The notes under the pieces: model-generated
The model's database searches: none
Told to the model about the DNA's origin: nothing
What the model saw: only the letters and a program-made list of their open reading frames with translations
Made by a program: the position numbers and the translations under genes
Shown: positions 23,563-35,879 of the stretch, in pieces
Numbering within the stretch: position 1 is the stretch's first letter
How the letters are laid out: the number at the start of each line of letters is the position of its first letter
Source: Calonectria ilicicola
Taxonomy: Eukaryota > Ascomycota > Sordariomycetes > Hypocreales > Nectriaceae
DNA length: 64,000 bases
Assembly: GCA_020809705.1 (NCBI GenBank)
Contig: CP085825.1
Location: forward strand, 5,580,001-5,644,000
Direction: 5' to 3'

Positions 23563-26105
23563 AGCCAAGGCATTTGAATTACAGCTCGCCACTGTTGCTG
23601 CCGCCGCCCCTTGTTCAAAATATCCTCCGTGACGAGGTTTGAGTGACGAACCCCCGACAGGGATGTTGCAGTTAACCCCTGAAATTCATTACGCGCACGC
23701 GCCGTCTGATTCAAAAGTCTTGTCATTCCAGGATGCTAATTACGGAACATGGTGCAGCCGCCCCGCATTGTTGGCGATGATTCTATCACGGACGTGCGTC
23801 GATAGCTCTCAACGCCGTAATTGAGTTGAGTCTCCTGCGATTCTCACATCCGTGGAACCGTCGTTTTTTCAATGCGCAAGCATATGCGACGCCATCTCAT
23901 AAACAGCTCCCTAAAAGCTTCAGTTAAAACGCCCTGCCCAAATTGGCACCTGCCCTCACTCTTCTGCATGGACTTTCGGAGTTTCCCCTGTGGCATGGGT
24001 GGATTCGAGAGTTTAGCTCGGCCTGCGAGTGTCCAATTTTCCGTTACAAGACGGATCGGCGTCAAGGCCCATCTCGGGAGTCCGCTACTGGGGTTGTTCT
24101 CCAGCACCTCGTTAACTAAGTCCATGGCATCATGAGTTCTACATCATGCTCCACGTTTAAGATATTACAAATAGAAAGGCTTTGTATCGTTCAATGACTT
24201 GTTTAATGTTTCTTGTTACTGTTTGAAGAAGTACGCATCGCCGGCGTTAATATTTCTTCTAAGCAACTCATACTGGAATGAGAAGCCTTGCAAGATAAGG
24301 CTTAAGAATAAAATATTTGCATCCAAACAGGAGCAGAAGCGGGCCAAAGGCCCTATTATATTTCATGGTCTTGAAGGTTTCCCAGGGAAACGGTTCCACT
24401 AGAGCCTCACTACCATGGGTGCCCTTGAGTGGATGAGCACCTAGGAGACAGGTGGGGAAGTACAATATAGAGGCAAGTCTAAGAATAGATGAAATAAGAT
24501 GAAGAGATCAATTAATGAAGCCTAAACCATTCACTCGTTTCATTTTACTTGTTTTCTTCTTGTCATTGGGACTTTTCCGCCTTGTTTTTTCTATGTGGTA
24601 GAGTGAGAGATGGTGGGTGCGTCGTGTATCACGAAGGCTTTCATATACGTGCCTAGCGAATCAGTTAGAGGAGATACAAGAACGTAGCCAGCGCTTGATG
24701 CCCTATTATAGTTGTGGATTTCGAACGTCAAATTATGTATGTCAAAAACATTTTATTATATAGGCCACGATATTCTCTCGTCTTAGGAACAGAATCTTGA
24801 AATCAAGCGCTTATTCCTCAACAAATATGTTCTTTCACATCTTTAGGCTAGATAAAGAACAGGAAACAGTCCTCGTTGACTTTTGTGTCTTCTTGGTGAT
24901 ATCTTAAGAAGCGACCACTAGTCTCCAACACTTTTTAGATGATTTTGGAGCTGCCATCGTCCAGGGCGACGAGTGACCAGGGTTTATTGATGCGAACGTA
25001 GGATTAATGAAAGCGAGGGAGAAATGCAAAAGCTAAGTTAGACTAGTGGCTTGAGAATGTCGATTTACAGAAGATGTAGAGACCGAAAGAATTGGTGCTG
25101 AAACATGAAGGGTCGGGGACTTGGCAAACAAGGATTGTCCGTCTTTTTTGAGGAGCATTCGTAAGATTACCGCGAAGGGGGACAAATTCACAATCACGTA
25201 GTTTTTGAATAACAGACATTGGGACGCTCTAGGAGATCAGCTCAAATTAACTATCGCAGTATTAGGTGAATCGCACAAGATCCATCTGGCCAGAACCAGC
25301 TTGCTCCACTTCAGTTGTGACTTCGGTCATCTAATAACCTTTTCATCCCAACTAAATATGGTCAAACCATCATCTAACCAAAAAGGCTACACATTCGCCG
25401 GGTCATACCCTGCAAATCAAGGTAGTCTATGGACCAGTGATCTCTCAAGTGAATGTAGCCCAAGACGCCTTTTTAACCCAGGAGTTGATGCCTCGACCAG
25501 TTAATATTGCAATTGGTAATTAACACCACCTGCTTATTTAAAGGTCGGCACCTGGCACTCTCTCCAACGCCCTATCCCAGCCTTAAATCCATTTGTCATA
25601 TAATATCAAATCCGCAAGCAATTTGTACCAATCAGTGTCGTATTGCTATCTTTTTTCGGAAGTGTAAGGGTATCGACGAAGAAATCATCAATAAAGAAAA
25701 CCAAACGAAACAGAAATGATTGTGTCATAGGGGCTATCGTCCAGTGATGCTGTGCTGGAGATCATTTTATGCGTATCGAATGCCCTGCTCAGTTAGTTTT
25801 AGTTCGCTTCGAATAACCTACCTGGATCCAGTTTCAAAATGACAGGTAAAGGGAAGGGAAAACATCAAGTGCTAAGGCACACGTAAAATTGTTATGGCGT
25901 ACGGTCCTTACCAGCGGAAAGGATATGTTGTTGTATTCGGGGGAGGTGGGGGAAACTGGTTGGGCCGGGAACGAGTGGAGACACTGTTCTAGAACGACAT
26001 CGTCATGGTCATTCTTGCTGTCGCCAGATCGCTTTCCTAACCCTTCGCCTGGCTTCAAGTTAAACCGCGTTGTTGGGTTCATTGGGTTAGTTGGCCTGGA
26101 GCTAC

Positions 26106-28730
26106 TCAAGGACGACGACGTTTGGCATCTGGTGGGAGTTAGCAAACTAGAATCATGCCAGTATTGGGACATCATGGTGTACCTTGCTCATCCTCTGCAT
26201 CAGCATCATCCCCCCTCGCTCGTTTGCCAGCTGCGGAGGTCGGTCTCGGTGCCTCCTCATCCGCGTCAGGCTGATCTCTCCAATCAATTTCTCCCACGTC
26301 GTCATCGTGCTCTGTTTCGGCAGTGTCGTCAAGCTCGGGCACAGCAATATCTGCCCCAATATCAACGATGATGGAGCCAGTTTCGTCATCATCTTTGAGC
26401 GTCGTGGTTGTACTCGTGTTGGCAGTCTTCATACCAGCTACGTCTGTGTTTACCTGGGTTTGTTCATCGGCAGCATCTTCTGCTTCGAGATCTACCTCAT
26501 CATCATCCTCCTCCTCGTTATCGAATTCCAGGTTTGCAAATGGGTTAGACTCGCTTTCGTCATCAGCTAGAACTGCCTCGTCAGCCTCTTGTCCAGAAAA
26601 TGTAACGCCAAAATCAGAGCAAGTAGATAGATGCCAAAGACATAACCAAGCCATGCCCTCAGGTGACAGTCCTCTTCAACTTAAATATTCGCTCGATCAA
26701 AGAGGGTTCTGAAATTCCTCTTTCTCGGTCATAGCCGAGAGTATGTCCCGTTACACGGCCCATGCAAAGATAGAAATTGAGATCGGAACAAGAAATGGCA
26801 TGAGAGTAAAATGTGATGAACTTACCATTTGTTTCGTCCAGTTGCTCGACCGCGTCAGCGGAAAATGTTTCGCCTTGGGGCTCGGCAGTGTCATCAACAC
26901 CCTGTTCGACATCATACCCTTCACTATCATCATTGGTTGCGGCTGGATGGCCCTCTTCAGCATTTTCGTCAACTATGGAGGTGTTTATTTCAACCCCATA
27001 TTCGTGCGAATACTCATGTTCGTGTTTGCCATCAGACTCGTTCGTCTCTTCAGCTGGGCTGTCGTACTCGTCCAAGGGTTCCGCGGAACCATCATCTGCA
27101 GCTGCAGGAGCAGTGATTGCACCGCTTGCGGCTAGAACAGGAGATTCAAAGAGGTGGATGACCTCGTCAAGACCCTTGCCTGCGGTGGCGCTCTCAATGA
27201 GCGACTCCAGTCGCTTCGTTGCGCAAGGTTTTGTGAACAAATATGTGTACAAAGTGCGAGTGCTATCCGGATCCTGGTTCTTGACTAGGAGGTCAAAAAT
27301 TTCTAGAATCTGTCGTAGTGTCACGCTGGAAAGAGAATCGCGCCAAGATGACTGTAAAGTATTAGCGATAAGAATAAAAAGCGGCTTTAGTTGTTTCTTA
27401 CCTCAGAAAATTCAAGCCCAAGCTCGTCGACCTGGAAGACCAACTCATCTTCATCACAGATCTCACTTACTAATTGGTCTCGGAAACCCGATAACAATTT
27501 GCTCATCGTTTCGTCAAGAATGGACGTCTCAGTGAAGAATCCACATGAGGTATTGGAGAACATAGGAAATTCGTCTCCTTTATACTGTACCGTGATCGCA
27601 GGAAACTCACTGTCAGAAACCACACCTGAATTCTGGCCAGAGACAGAATGATCGTTCTCGGAAATAACTTCTTGCTCATCGTTCTGCGTTTCGACTACGT
27701 CTGCGGAGACATCATACTCGTCCAACTCGGCATCTTCGGCTGTCTCATTTGGCGCTGCACTTTGTTCTTTGGAATCATCGTGGGCATCTCCATCTTCGTC
27801 GCTAGTAACGCCATCATTGAGTTGTGGTTCATCTAGTTGATCTCCAGTAGCGTCCTTGGTATCAATGCTGGGTACTGTTTCGTCATCTTGGGCCAGCGAC
27901 CCCGAAGACACGCCAGGGTGGTCAACCTCTTCCAACTCTTCAGGCTCAGCCTCATGATCTTCTTCCTCTCCCTCTCCCTCTCCCACTTCCTCTCCCACTT
28001 CCTCTTCTTCTTCTTCTTCTTCTTTTTCCTCTTCGTACGTAATTTCGTCTTCTTCTGCTGTGTATTGATGCCCATCGAGGTCATTTTCGGTCTCCACAGT
28101 CTCCTGCGTTGTACCCTCTCTCACTGACTGAGCACTGACATCATCGACCAGATTTTCCGTCGTTTCTTCGGGTTCAAGGGGTCCTTGGTGGTTGCCAGTT
28201 TCCAGTTCAGGTTCGTTGTCATGGGACTGAAACGGCTCTGGGTGCTCATCTAGCTCGTAGTCTATCTCATCATCGGGTTGATGTACTGACTCCTTGTCAA
28301 CCGTGTGTGCTGCATCATCCACTTCCTGGGGAATCTCGGCGTGTTGTTCATATTCCACTGTCTGCGGTTGATGCTCTGGATTCTGCTCATAGCCCTCCGT
28401 ACTGTAGTATTCAGGTTCGACCTCGTAATCGGCATCCGCATGGACTTGATCCGCATCTTGCATCGCATGCTCGGCATCCTCTACTTCCGCTTCCTCGCTC
28501 ATTAATGCATCAGCTTCTTGTTCCGCATCGTTCTCTGTATGTTCAACCTCAAAGCTGATCTCTCCTGCGTCCAAGGGATACTCATGTGCTTGGTCACCAT
28601 CGTCAACGTGCAGTGAAGCCGGCTCACGTTGGTCAGCCATATCGGTGTCAAAATCGATCAGATCACTGTCCATGTGATCATCCAGGTCCAACGGCCTGTT
28701 CATGTCGACTTCCATTTCAATTTCTGCCAT
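26106..28730 (-). CDS. Highly acidic fungal protein with DUF2420-like domain
   Basis: The model is complement(26106-26128, 26183-26587, 26826-27351, 27402-28730), 760 residues. The first ATG of the frame encodes MAEIEMEVDMNRPLD. Residues 1 to about 370 are dominated by Asp and Glu, with a run coded by GAG/GAA near 28000-28035. A folded segment at about 374-500 (FPAITVQYKGDEFPMF, DELVFQVDELGLEFSE, LRQILEIFDLLVKNQD) resembles the fungal DUF2420 family. A second acidic region leads to EIDWRDQPDADEE and a basic end, KRARGDD and KRRRP, which looks like a nuclear localisation signal. The last exon adds only seven residues (AKRRRP plus a split Asp). The 238 bp intron before exon 3 is the least certain junction. 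A nuclear or chromatin-related role is inference. It diverges from RET2. Confidence 0.85.
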
Positions 28731-29440
28731 CTCGCTAACGACGATGGTATTCCGAGAGCACAAATACGTATGCGGGATAACCTCGGCTGTGAGCCGGGTT
28801 GATATCGCGGTCGGTTAAAGCAGATTTCGAAGCAGGGAATAGTGGATTCGTTTCGTGATGAAAGACGGCCTTGGGGGCGTTTGGATCGCGTCAAATCGAG
28901 ATGCGATTAAAAGCTTAGAAAATGGTGGACAATGAAATCGGGTACGATGATCTGCGACATTTGTCCGTTTCAAACTCAAAGAAGAACGCGGAAGTAGGTC
29001 CTTCGGAATTCCCTTCGAAACGGGAAAATGGGGTCGGGATTTGAAGTAAGATTGTGAGAGCGCGGAGGTGGAAGGTCGAAGAGACGAAAAGTTGAACGTC
29101 ACAGGCATTCAAACAGTTCTGTCGCTGATTAGGTATCCAGGCAGGTACCGAGCGTGGAGCCTGGAGGCTAAGGGGACTATGCCGCTTGCCATAAGTGGAC
29201 TAGCGCTCTGTGAGAGCAACCACGAGCTCCCAAGTGTCCCCAAGATGAGACCCCACCAAGCTTGAGCCACAAGCCACAAGCCACTGCGTCTAGCCACTGT
29301 TACCGATGCAGCCAGCATGGTCCCGCCTCACACATCTACAATATTGGCCCGCCCAGCTCCAGGACAGCGACTGATGCTGAATCCGCCACCGTATCGTCTC
29401 AACCTCTCTCAACACCGAATTTCTCAACTGACCTGCCACG
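28731..29440. other. divergent promoter region, DUF2420 gene and RET2
   Basis: This 710 bp shared upstream region has no supported gene. A repeated GCCACAAGCCACAAGCCACTGC-like direct repeat of ACAAGCC lies near 29265-29286. Confidence 0.5.
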
Positions 29441-31227
29441 ATGGTGCGCATTTTCTTTCACTATAGCTCCCGCCCTTTTTCTTTGCTGACACTTTCTAGG
29501 TTGTCCTCGCGGCTTCGATTTGCACCCGTGGAGGGAAAGCTGTCCTCTCGAGACAGTTTAGGGAGATGCCACGATCGCGGATAGAGGCTCTCTTGGCATC
29601 ATTCCCTAAGCTTGCAGACAGCGGCACCCAACACACCACCGTCGAGCAGGACAATGTCCGTTTTGTATATCAGCCTCTTGACGAACTTTACATGGTCCTC
29701 ATCACGAACCGCCAGTCCAACATTCTTCAAGACATCGACTCTCTTCACCTGTTTGCCCAGGTTGTCACCAGCACATGCAAGAGCCTCGACGAGCGGGAAA
29801 TCATCAAAAATGCCTACGAGCTTCTCAGCGCTTTTGATGAGCTAGTTACCCTAGGCTACCGGGAGAATCTCACCATCAGCCAGATTAAGACCTTCCTTGA
29901 CATGGAGAGTCACGAAGAGCGCATTCAGGAGATCATCGCTCGAGTAAGCACCCCCAAATTATCCCTACCCTCCTGTGAATGCTAACAATCCCACTAGAAC
30001 AAGGAATTGGAGGCGACCGAAGAACGAAAACGAAAGGCGAAGCAGCTCGAGATGCAGCGCAAGGATGCTGCCCGCGTTGGTCGCCCAGGAGGTATGGGAG
30101 GAGGCATGGGAGGAGGCATGGGAGGAGGTATGACACGAACCCCCTCATATCCCACATACACGCCGCCTTCGCGATCGGGACCCGACTCCTACGACTCATA
30201 TGAGGCCGAGAAGAACAAAACATTCAACAAGTAAGCAAACCAATTGGAAGCCCTTCTTGATTGGAAACTAACCGGTTCAAGACCTACTGCGCTCAAGTCC
30301 AAGGGTATGCAGCTTGGCAAGAAGTCCAAGACCACTGATATGTTCGAGCGAGTCCGAGGTGATATGGGCGGTGAGATTGACGACTCTCCTCTCGTTGCCC
30401 CAACCCCTGCGCAACATGTGGAGCCTAGCGAGCCTCGCATATCCTCCACCATGGATCGCGATGCCATTCATGTCACCATTTCGGAAACTATCTCGGCCAA
30501 GCTATCCCGTGAAGGCGCTGTCAACTCGATATCCATCAGTGGCGATTTGACCCTCCGCATTTCCGATTCTAGCTTGACCAAAATCAAGCTTGCCCTCAAC
30601 GCGATTCCTTCTCATGGAGCACAGTTCCGTACCCATCCTAACGTCGATCGTAACCTATTCAACGGCTCCAAGGTCATCCAGATGAGCAACGCTGCCCGAG
30701 GGTTCCCAGTCAATAATGCCGTTGGTGTTCTACGATGGAGAGCAACTCCCAAGACCGACGATACCAGTGCATGCCCGATTACATTCACTGTCTGGATCAA
30801 CAGAGACGGTCATAAGTTCAATATGACCGTTGAATATGAGCTGACTGGCAGTGATGCTCTGACGGATGTTAGCGTCATCATCCCTTACTCTGGATCTGAA
30901 CCAGTTGTTTCGAGCTTCGACGCCACCTACGATGTATCAGGCGACTCTTTGGAGTGGACTATCGGCAATGTGAATGAGGACAGCCCAAGTGGCTCCTTTG
31001 AGTTTGAGGCCGAATCTAGTGACGAGAATGATTTCTTCCCCATGACTGTGAGGTTCAACAAAGCTGGCCCATATGTCGATGTTGACGTAAGTCTGTCTTG
31101 CTTTTTTATTCGAAGTCTTACTGACGAATCGTGATAGGTTCTATCTGCATCACTCCTAGAGGAGGACGAAGAAGTCACCTTCTCCAAGGAGGTCAAATCT
31201 CATGCGGACAACTTTTTGATTGAGTAG
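29441..31227 (+). CDS. RET2: Coatomer delta subunit (delta-COP)
   Basis: Delta-COP is part of the COPI coat that returns cargo from Golgi to ER. The model joins 29441-29443, 29500-29943, 29998-30230, 30282-31086 and 31138-31227 (524 residues; yeast 546, human 511). The first coding exon is just ATG. After a 56 bp intron (GTGCGC donor, GCTGAC branch, TCTAG acceptor) the frame continues VVLAASICTRGGKAVLSRQF, the invariant family N-terminus. The longin-like domain spans about residues 1-140. A linker holds three to four GGGM repeats and a Tyr/Ser/Pro patch. The C-terminal mu-homology domain runs from about 280 (IHVTISETISAKLSREG) to SHADNFLIE. The identification is secure; the single-codon exon follows from homology. 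Confidence 0.95.
30091..30129 (+). repeat. GGAGGCATG-type coding repeat in RET2 linker
   Basis: About four tandem 12-base units encode GGGM in the delta-COP linker. The tract is in frame and variable-length in principle. Confidence 0.8.
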
Positions 31228-31726
31228 ATAGAGCCTTAAAAGCCGGTTGAATTTGGGAAGCGGGCCAGCTCAGGAGCTGAATGGTGTCCGTCTATGAATT
31301 GGTGGGCTTTCTCGTGAAGTTGTAGTGAACATCAGGAGTGTCTGGGGTTTAGAACCTAATGGCGCAATGACAATATGGAATAAGAAAGTGATTTGTGATG
31401 AGACAATTGCTCTAGATTATTGCTTAATAATTTGAAATGCCGAATTATTTATGTATAATGATTCATGGCCCATCATGTCTGTCTTCATTGGTTACATGCT
31501 ACTTGCCACGAAACGAGTGCCTCAAGTGGATACAGTGTCTCTGCTGCAGTGCACTGTGCAATCGCGTTGACGCAGGCGCCAAACAAAAGCGCAATTTGAA
31601 CAAGCTCACTCGCGACTCACAACAACCAGTGGCATTCGCAAGGTTCTTCGGGCATTAAATTAATGATTTGGAAATGACCTTGCATAGAATCACCCCAGCT
31701 CAATCACGAGGTTGATATAAAAAACC
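31228..31726. other. intergenic region, RET2 to APC4
   Basis: This 499 bp region holds the RET2 3' UTR and the APC4 promoter. A TATA-like GATATAAAAAA lies about 16 bases before the APC4 start. No gene is supported. Confidence 0.5.
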
Positions 31727-34351
31727 ATGGCCGAAAAAACACGGCTGGCTTTGTTCAGCGAAACTGAGTACGAGGACAAGACGTCAAAAGGCTACCCAGT
31801 GGGCTGTCCAACTCTGGACCTGTCAGCATCATGGGATGGCGCTGGAAGGAATCTTCTCATTCTCAGGCCCCCTGGTCAGACGGTTTCAAAGATACACCAG
31901 GTCGCTGCACCTGGTCAAAGGGCACCCGAGGCACAAACAGTAACGTGGAAGCCTGATGGTAAGCTAGCTCGCAAATTATCCCTCCAGGGTCGCATCTGGT
32001 GTCTAATGCGGTGTTTACTTTTAGGTCAGTTTCTGGCAGTGGGATGGAGCGATGGCTTTGTCCGTCTGATGGGACTGGAAAACAATAAGGCTGCGCACCA
32101 CATCCGGGTGTGTGAGTCCCCAAATGTCAAGATCACACACATCGGTTGGGCGAGCAACAGCATTGTTGATAATAGCATCAATCTTGCATCTCAAGCTATC
32201 AAAAAAACGATGCTTAAAGAGGAGGGCGTTAGGGAAAACGAGGCCACCGTTGACCTACCGAGAGAACTTGCCTTACTTGAGGTCGACACGGCATTACCCA
32301 AAATCAGCCCCCTCCCTAGCAGTAGCGCTGGTTCAGGGTATGTGTTCCCTTCCTACTTTTATTCCGACTTCCTCTAACTTCCTTCCAGAGAAGATGCCAC
32401 GGTCTTTACTTTGCGAACGGGAATCGAGTTTCTCTTTCAGCCTCCCAAACCCGAGGATTACGACCACGTTGATGTCATGGTCATCGGAACAAGCGATAGC
32501 AACCTTCAGCTTAACATCTACGATTCCTTTGTCATTGGAAATTTTCCTTGCTCGATAACAGGTTCCCCGGGAAACTCACAGCTGCTTGACCATGCTTCAC
32601 ACCCGGATATTTCCACACATGCACTACTTCTAGCAGAAATCGCGGAAGAGCCAACGGATATACACCTCGTTCCCATGGATCTACCATTCATCTCTTCTTC
32701 ACCAATAAATCTATCTCTCCTTGCATCCAAACTAACAACTCTCCAGAAGCTATTGAGATATCTCAAACAGGCTCAACTCCACATGCAGGTGGAGTGGAAA
32801 AACACCCGTGAGCTTCCCAACCGCTTTCTTCGAAGTGTTCAAGAAGATCTTGAGCACGCTGAAAGTGGTCCCCGTGACATCGTTTCTGCTCTCTATCACA
32901 CAGTTGTCACAGGGCATGCACACAAGGTTGTCTACGAGTGGCTCGTTGACAGTCTTGCAGAACGTGTAAGCTCAACGAATTATCGATTGTTGAATACCTA
33001 CTAAGTACGTGGCACAGGGACACAAACGTTGGGATAAAGCAGTTGCATCAGGCCTCGAAAATCTTCGAGGCTTAGTGCACGAGAACTTCCTACCAGCTCT
33101 CGATCGGTGTGCCATCATTCTGAGCAGGTTAAAAGGACTGTCGCAATTTTACGATTCCCGCGATGATATTGGTTTCACTGCAACACAGATCAACCGTCTA
33201 ACAGATATTATCAGCTGTCTTAAGCTTGTCGGCCACAAGATCCTAGTTACTGTGATGGATGAGCTCGAACATTTTACTTCGTTCTCGATGTGGATGCGGT
33301 TTCAAATTGATCGCCTTGCTTCAAGCTCCGGGGGCGAAGAAGTTACTGAGAAGGAAGCAACTATCGATCACAGCAAGGTTCTCACGTACATTGAGACTTA
33401 TTTAACAGAGAGCCCCCTCAGGATTTACTTTGATGAAATTAACAGCAGCGATTACGAAGCAGACTGGGAACATATCGAAGATGGGCCTAGTCTTCTTGAC
33501 GTACTTGACAAGCAGCTGAAAAAGTTTGAGACCGGTCAGCCAAGCATGAAGGCTCTTCCACATGTCCACTTCTTGGTCAACTATATGACTACATGGTCCA
33601 ATCGGGTTTTCAAATGCATCGCCGAAACTAAGAAACGAAGCGTCCGGTTCGGAGAACCTATCAAGCTCGTCATTGGCCATCCCATCACAAATAGGGATGT
33701 GAGAATGTGCAAAGCCACAAATAAAGTGCGTCCAGTCACTTTATCCAGCCATTTCCCACGCTCACACACCGTATAGGGCACTCAGATGATGGCGGCACTA
33801 ACATCCAAGGAGACCAAGAATCAAGGTATGGCCGGCTTCCACTCCAACTTTACCATGCCGCTGACACGACAAGTCTTTATTTTCTGTGTCAATCTAGACA
33901 TCGTAAATGGCATTAGTGCAAACCTACCGCCAACTTCGTGCATTGTTGAGCTTGGCTCTCGAACACTGGTCGACTTTAAATTCCTCAATGGCGAATTTCT
34001 CGTCATTCTTTGTACCGAAACAAGTCTGTACCCTTTTTTTTTTCGTTTACAAAGCCTCCTTCGTTACTAACTTTTACATTAGACAATACATTCAAAATAG
34101 TCTATGTGCCTATTCAACCTGACAAGATCCCCTACGGTCCATATAACCCCAGCAACCCCAATGAATCTACCCGAGTCGCAGCAGATGACTTGATGTCATA
34201 CTCATTCCCCGAGAACATGGCACTAAAGCCAGTAAGAATCGAAGTGCATGACAAGAGCAACTTCAGAGGGGAAATACCAGCAAGGGTCAGTTTATTAGAA
34301 AGCAATCGCACTACGCTACGGACATTTGTGTTGCCGGATCCTGTTGCCTGA
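31727..34351 (+). CDS. APC4: Anaphase-promoting complex subunit 4
   Basis: Apc4 is a scaffold subunit of the APC/C ubiquitin ligase that drives mitotic exit. Seven exons join 31727-31958, 32025-32337, 32389-32965, 33018-33725, 33777-33825, 33898-34023 and 34083-34351 (757 residues). The N-terminal WD40-like half has LNLLILRPPGQ-type strands, QTVTWKPDGQFLAVGWSDG and VRLMGLEN. The long helical APC4 domain contains HKVVYEWLVDSLAER, GHKRWDKAV, ENLRGLVHENFLPALDR, LKGLSQFYDS and MDELEHFTSFSMWMRFQIDR. All donors are GT; most introns are 50-70 bp. The 72 bp intron before DIVNGIS is a multiple of three, so retention would also leave the frame open; I favour splicing because of its GTATGG donor and CTGAC branch. 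It ends only 220 bases from the convergent GTR2 gene. Confidence 0.93.
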
Positions 34352-34571
34352 GATTATGGATCAAATAGCCCGGTAGAAGAACCCATCAAATGATAGCAAA
34401 GATAATTACGCCACTCAGTCACCAATAGCCAAGATCCAACGAAGAAGCGCGATATTGTAGGAGCAAGTGTTCGCGATAAACTTAAAAGGTATATTGATAC
34501 AATCGAAGACGGGAATAAATCAATCGTGAAACAAAGGCTAAAATTTAGCAAAGCCCTTTAAACAACTCCAA

Positions 34572-35879
34572 TCATGCTTGCCTAGGCTTTGTGATGTCGA
34601 AGAATTCCGTCAAACCTTCTACAACAGCTTCCACATTCATGTTCACAAGAGGCATGCTATCATAAGAGTCCTCTTTCATGATGGCAACAAGTGCAAGATA
34701 GCGATCAACCTCACGCAACATGATAGGCTTGTTGCTATCATGTAGCACTAAGCAACTTTCGGCGGTCGAACATCCCACCTGATCGTCGAGAGAAGCGTTC
34801 CACGGTTCGCCCTCGAGGCGCTTACGGCCATCATCGCTACGCTGCCAAGTTCCGTAGACTTCGGTAATGTCAATAATAACATCAATGTAGTCGCTGCAGA
34901 TTTCATAGCTCGCCATATCAGCAGTGGCACTGTCTGTGGCGATATAAATCTTGGAGAGAACATCAAAAAGATAGGCCTTTTCAAAACGGCAGGTGCGGCA
35001 CAGATTGGTGAGCATAGACTCGAGTGTTCCAAGGCGAGGAATGAGTTTCTGGATAACTTTTGAGAAGGCTTCGAAAATGGAGTGGTTGTATATCGAGGTG
35101 AGATGGAAGGTGACGGGAGCATTCTCAAAACCATGATCAGAAAGCTCGTCCTGGATACGAATAGTAATATCGCGCTGAATATCGAGTTTGTAGTCGTCAG
35201 AAAGGCCATCGACCTTGTGGATGAAAACCTCGATGTTGATGTTGGGATAAGTTCGTTGGAGGGAAAGAATGGTCGTGTTCAGGCGCATGACAGCCTCGAG
35301 GTAGTCGTCTTGGGCATCAATGACCCATATGAGAGCGCCAATCTCGCCGAAGATGGCCTCCATATCAAAACCAGGGTTCTCGAAGATGTCAATCTGGCCA
35401 GGAAAGTCCCAGACTTGGAAATCCATGAAAGACCTGCAGGCACAATTATTAATATTGGGGGCATGATGAGGATAGGTTGAACCAACGCCATGGAATCCTT
35501 CTGGATACGAGCTGTGGACTCGAGGAACAGCGTCTCGTTAGGTGGCAGCTTGTGGAATACTACGCTGGAGATGGACGATTTGCCGCTCCTGTAACTGTTA
35601 TCAGCTAAATTCCCGCCCATAGTAAGAGTTGACATACCGTCGCTGGCCCATGAGCAATAGACGGGGCTTACCCTTGGCCGAAACGCCTGTTGGACCAGCA
35701 TCAGTGGCATGGGGCTTGGAGGCATCCTTCTTAGGGGCTCCTCCTTGAGACTGTTCATAAAGACGTTGAAGGTTTAGCCTTGCTGGACTCATTTCGTCAG
35801 GGTTTATATGAGAGGACGAGTCGTCGCCCACATCAGAGAGCGGCACGGGGAGATTTTTGACAGGAGGGCTAAGAGACAT
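34572..35879 (-). CDS. GTR2: Rag-family GTPase Gtr2 (RagC/D type)
   Basis: Gtr2 pairs with Gtr1 on the vacuolar EGO/Ragulator complex and relays amino-acid status to TORC1. The model is complement(34572-35433, 35487-35588, 35638-35879), 401 residues. The P-loop GQRRSGKSS is at residues 78-86 and is rebuilt only after splicing the 49 bp first intron. VWDFPGQ at 122-128 distinguishes Gtr2/RagC from Gtr1 (which has WDCGGQ). HKVDG supplies the guanine-specificity motif, and the roadblock-like C-terminal half follows (TFHLTSIYNHSIFEAFSKVI onward). About 65 N-terminal residues are Ser/Pro-rich and probably disordered. The three exons keep frame. It is tail-to-tail with APC4. The identification is secure. 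Confidence 0.95.

Larger units (their letters stand above)
20655..26105. other. 5.4 kb gene-poor interval
   Basis: No gene is supported. The left 1 kb is GC-rich with TGG and CGATG microsatellites, and long ORFs there (for example 20777-21436 minus) are low-complexity Ser/Pro. From about 22.1 kb onward AT content rises, with T/A homopolymers (T-run 23547-23562). A minus-strand ORF at 23844-24125 encodes about 93 residues of normal-looking composition but has no recognisable homology. Downstream, further open segments on the same strand are broken by stops. It could be a gene relic, but this cannot be shown from the sequence. Confidence 0.45.
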
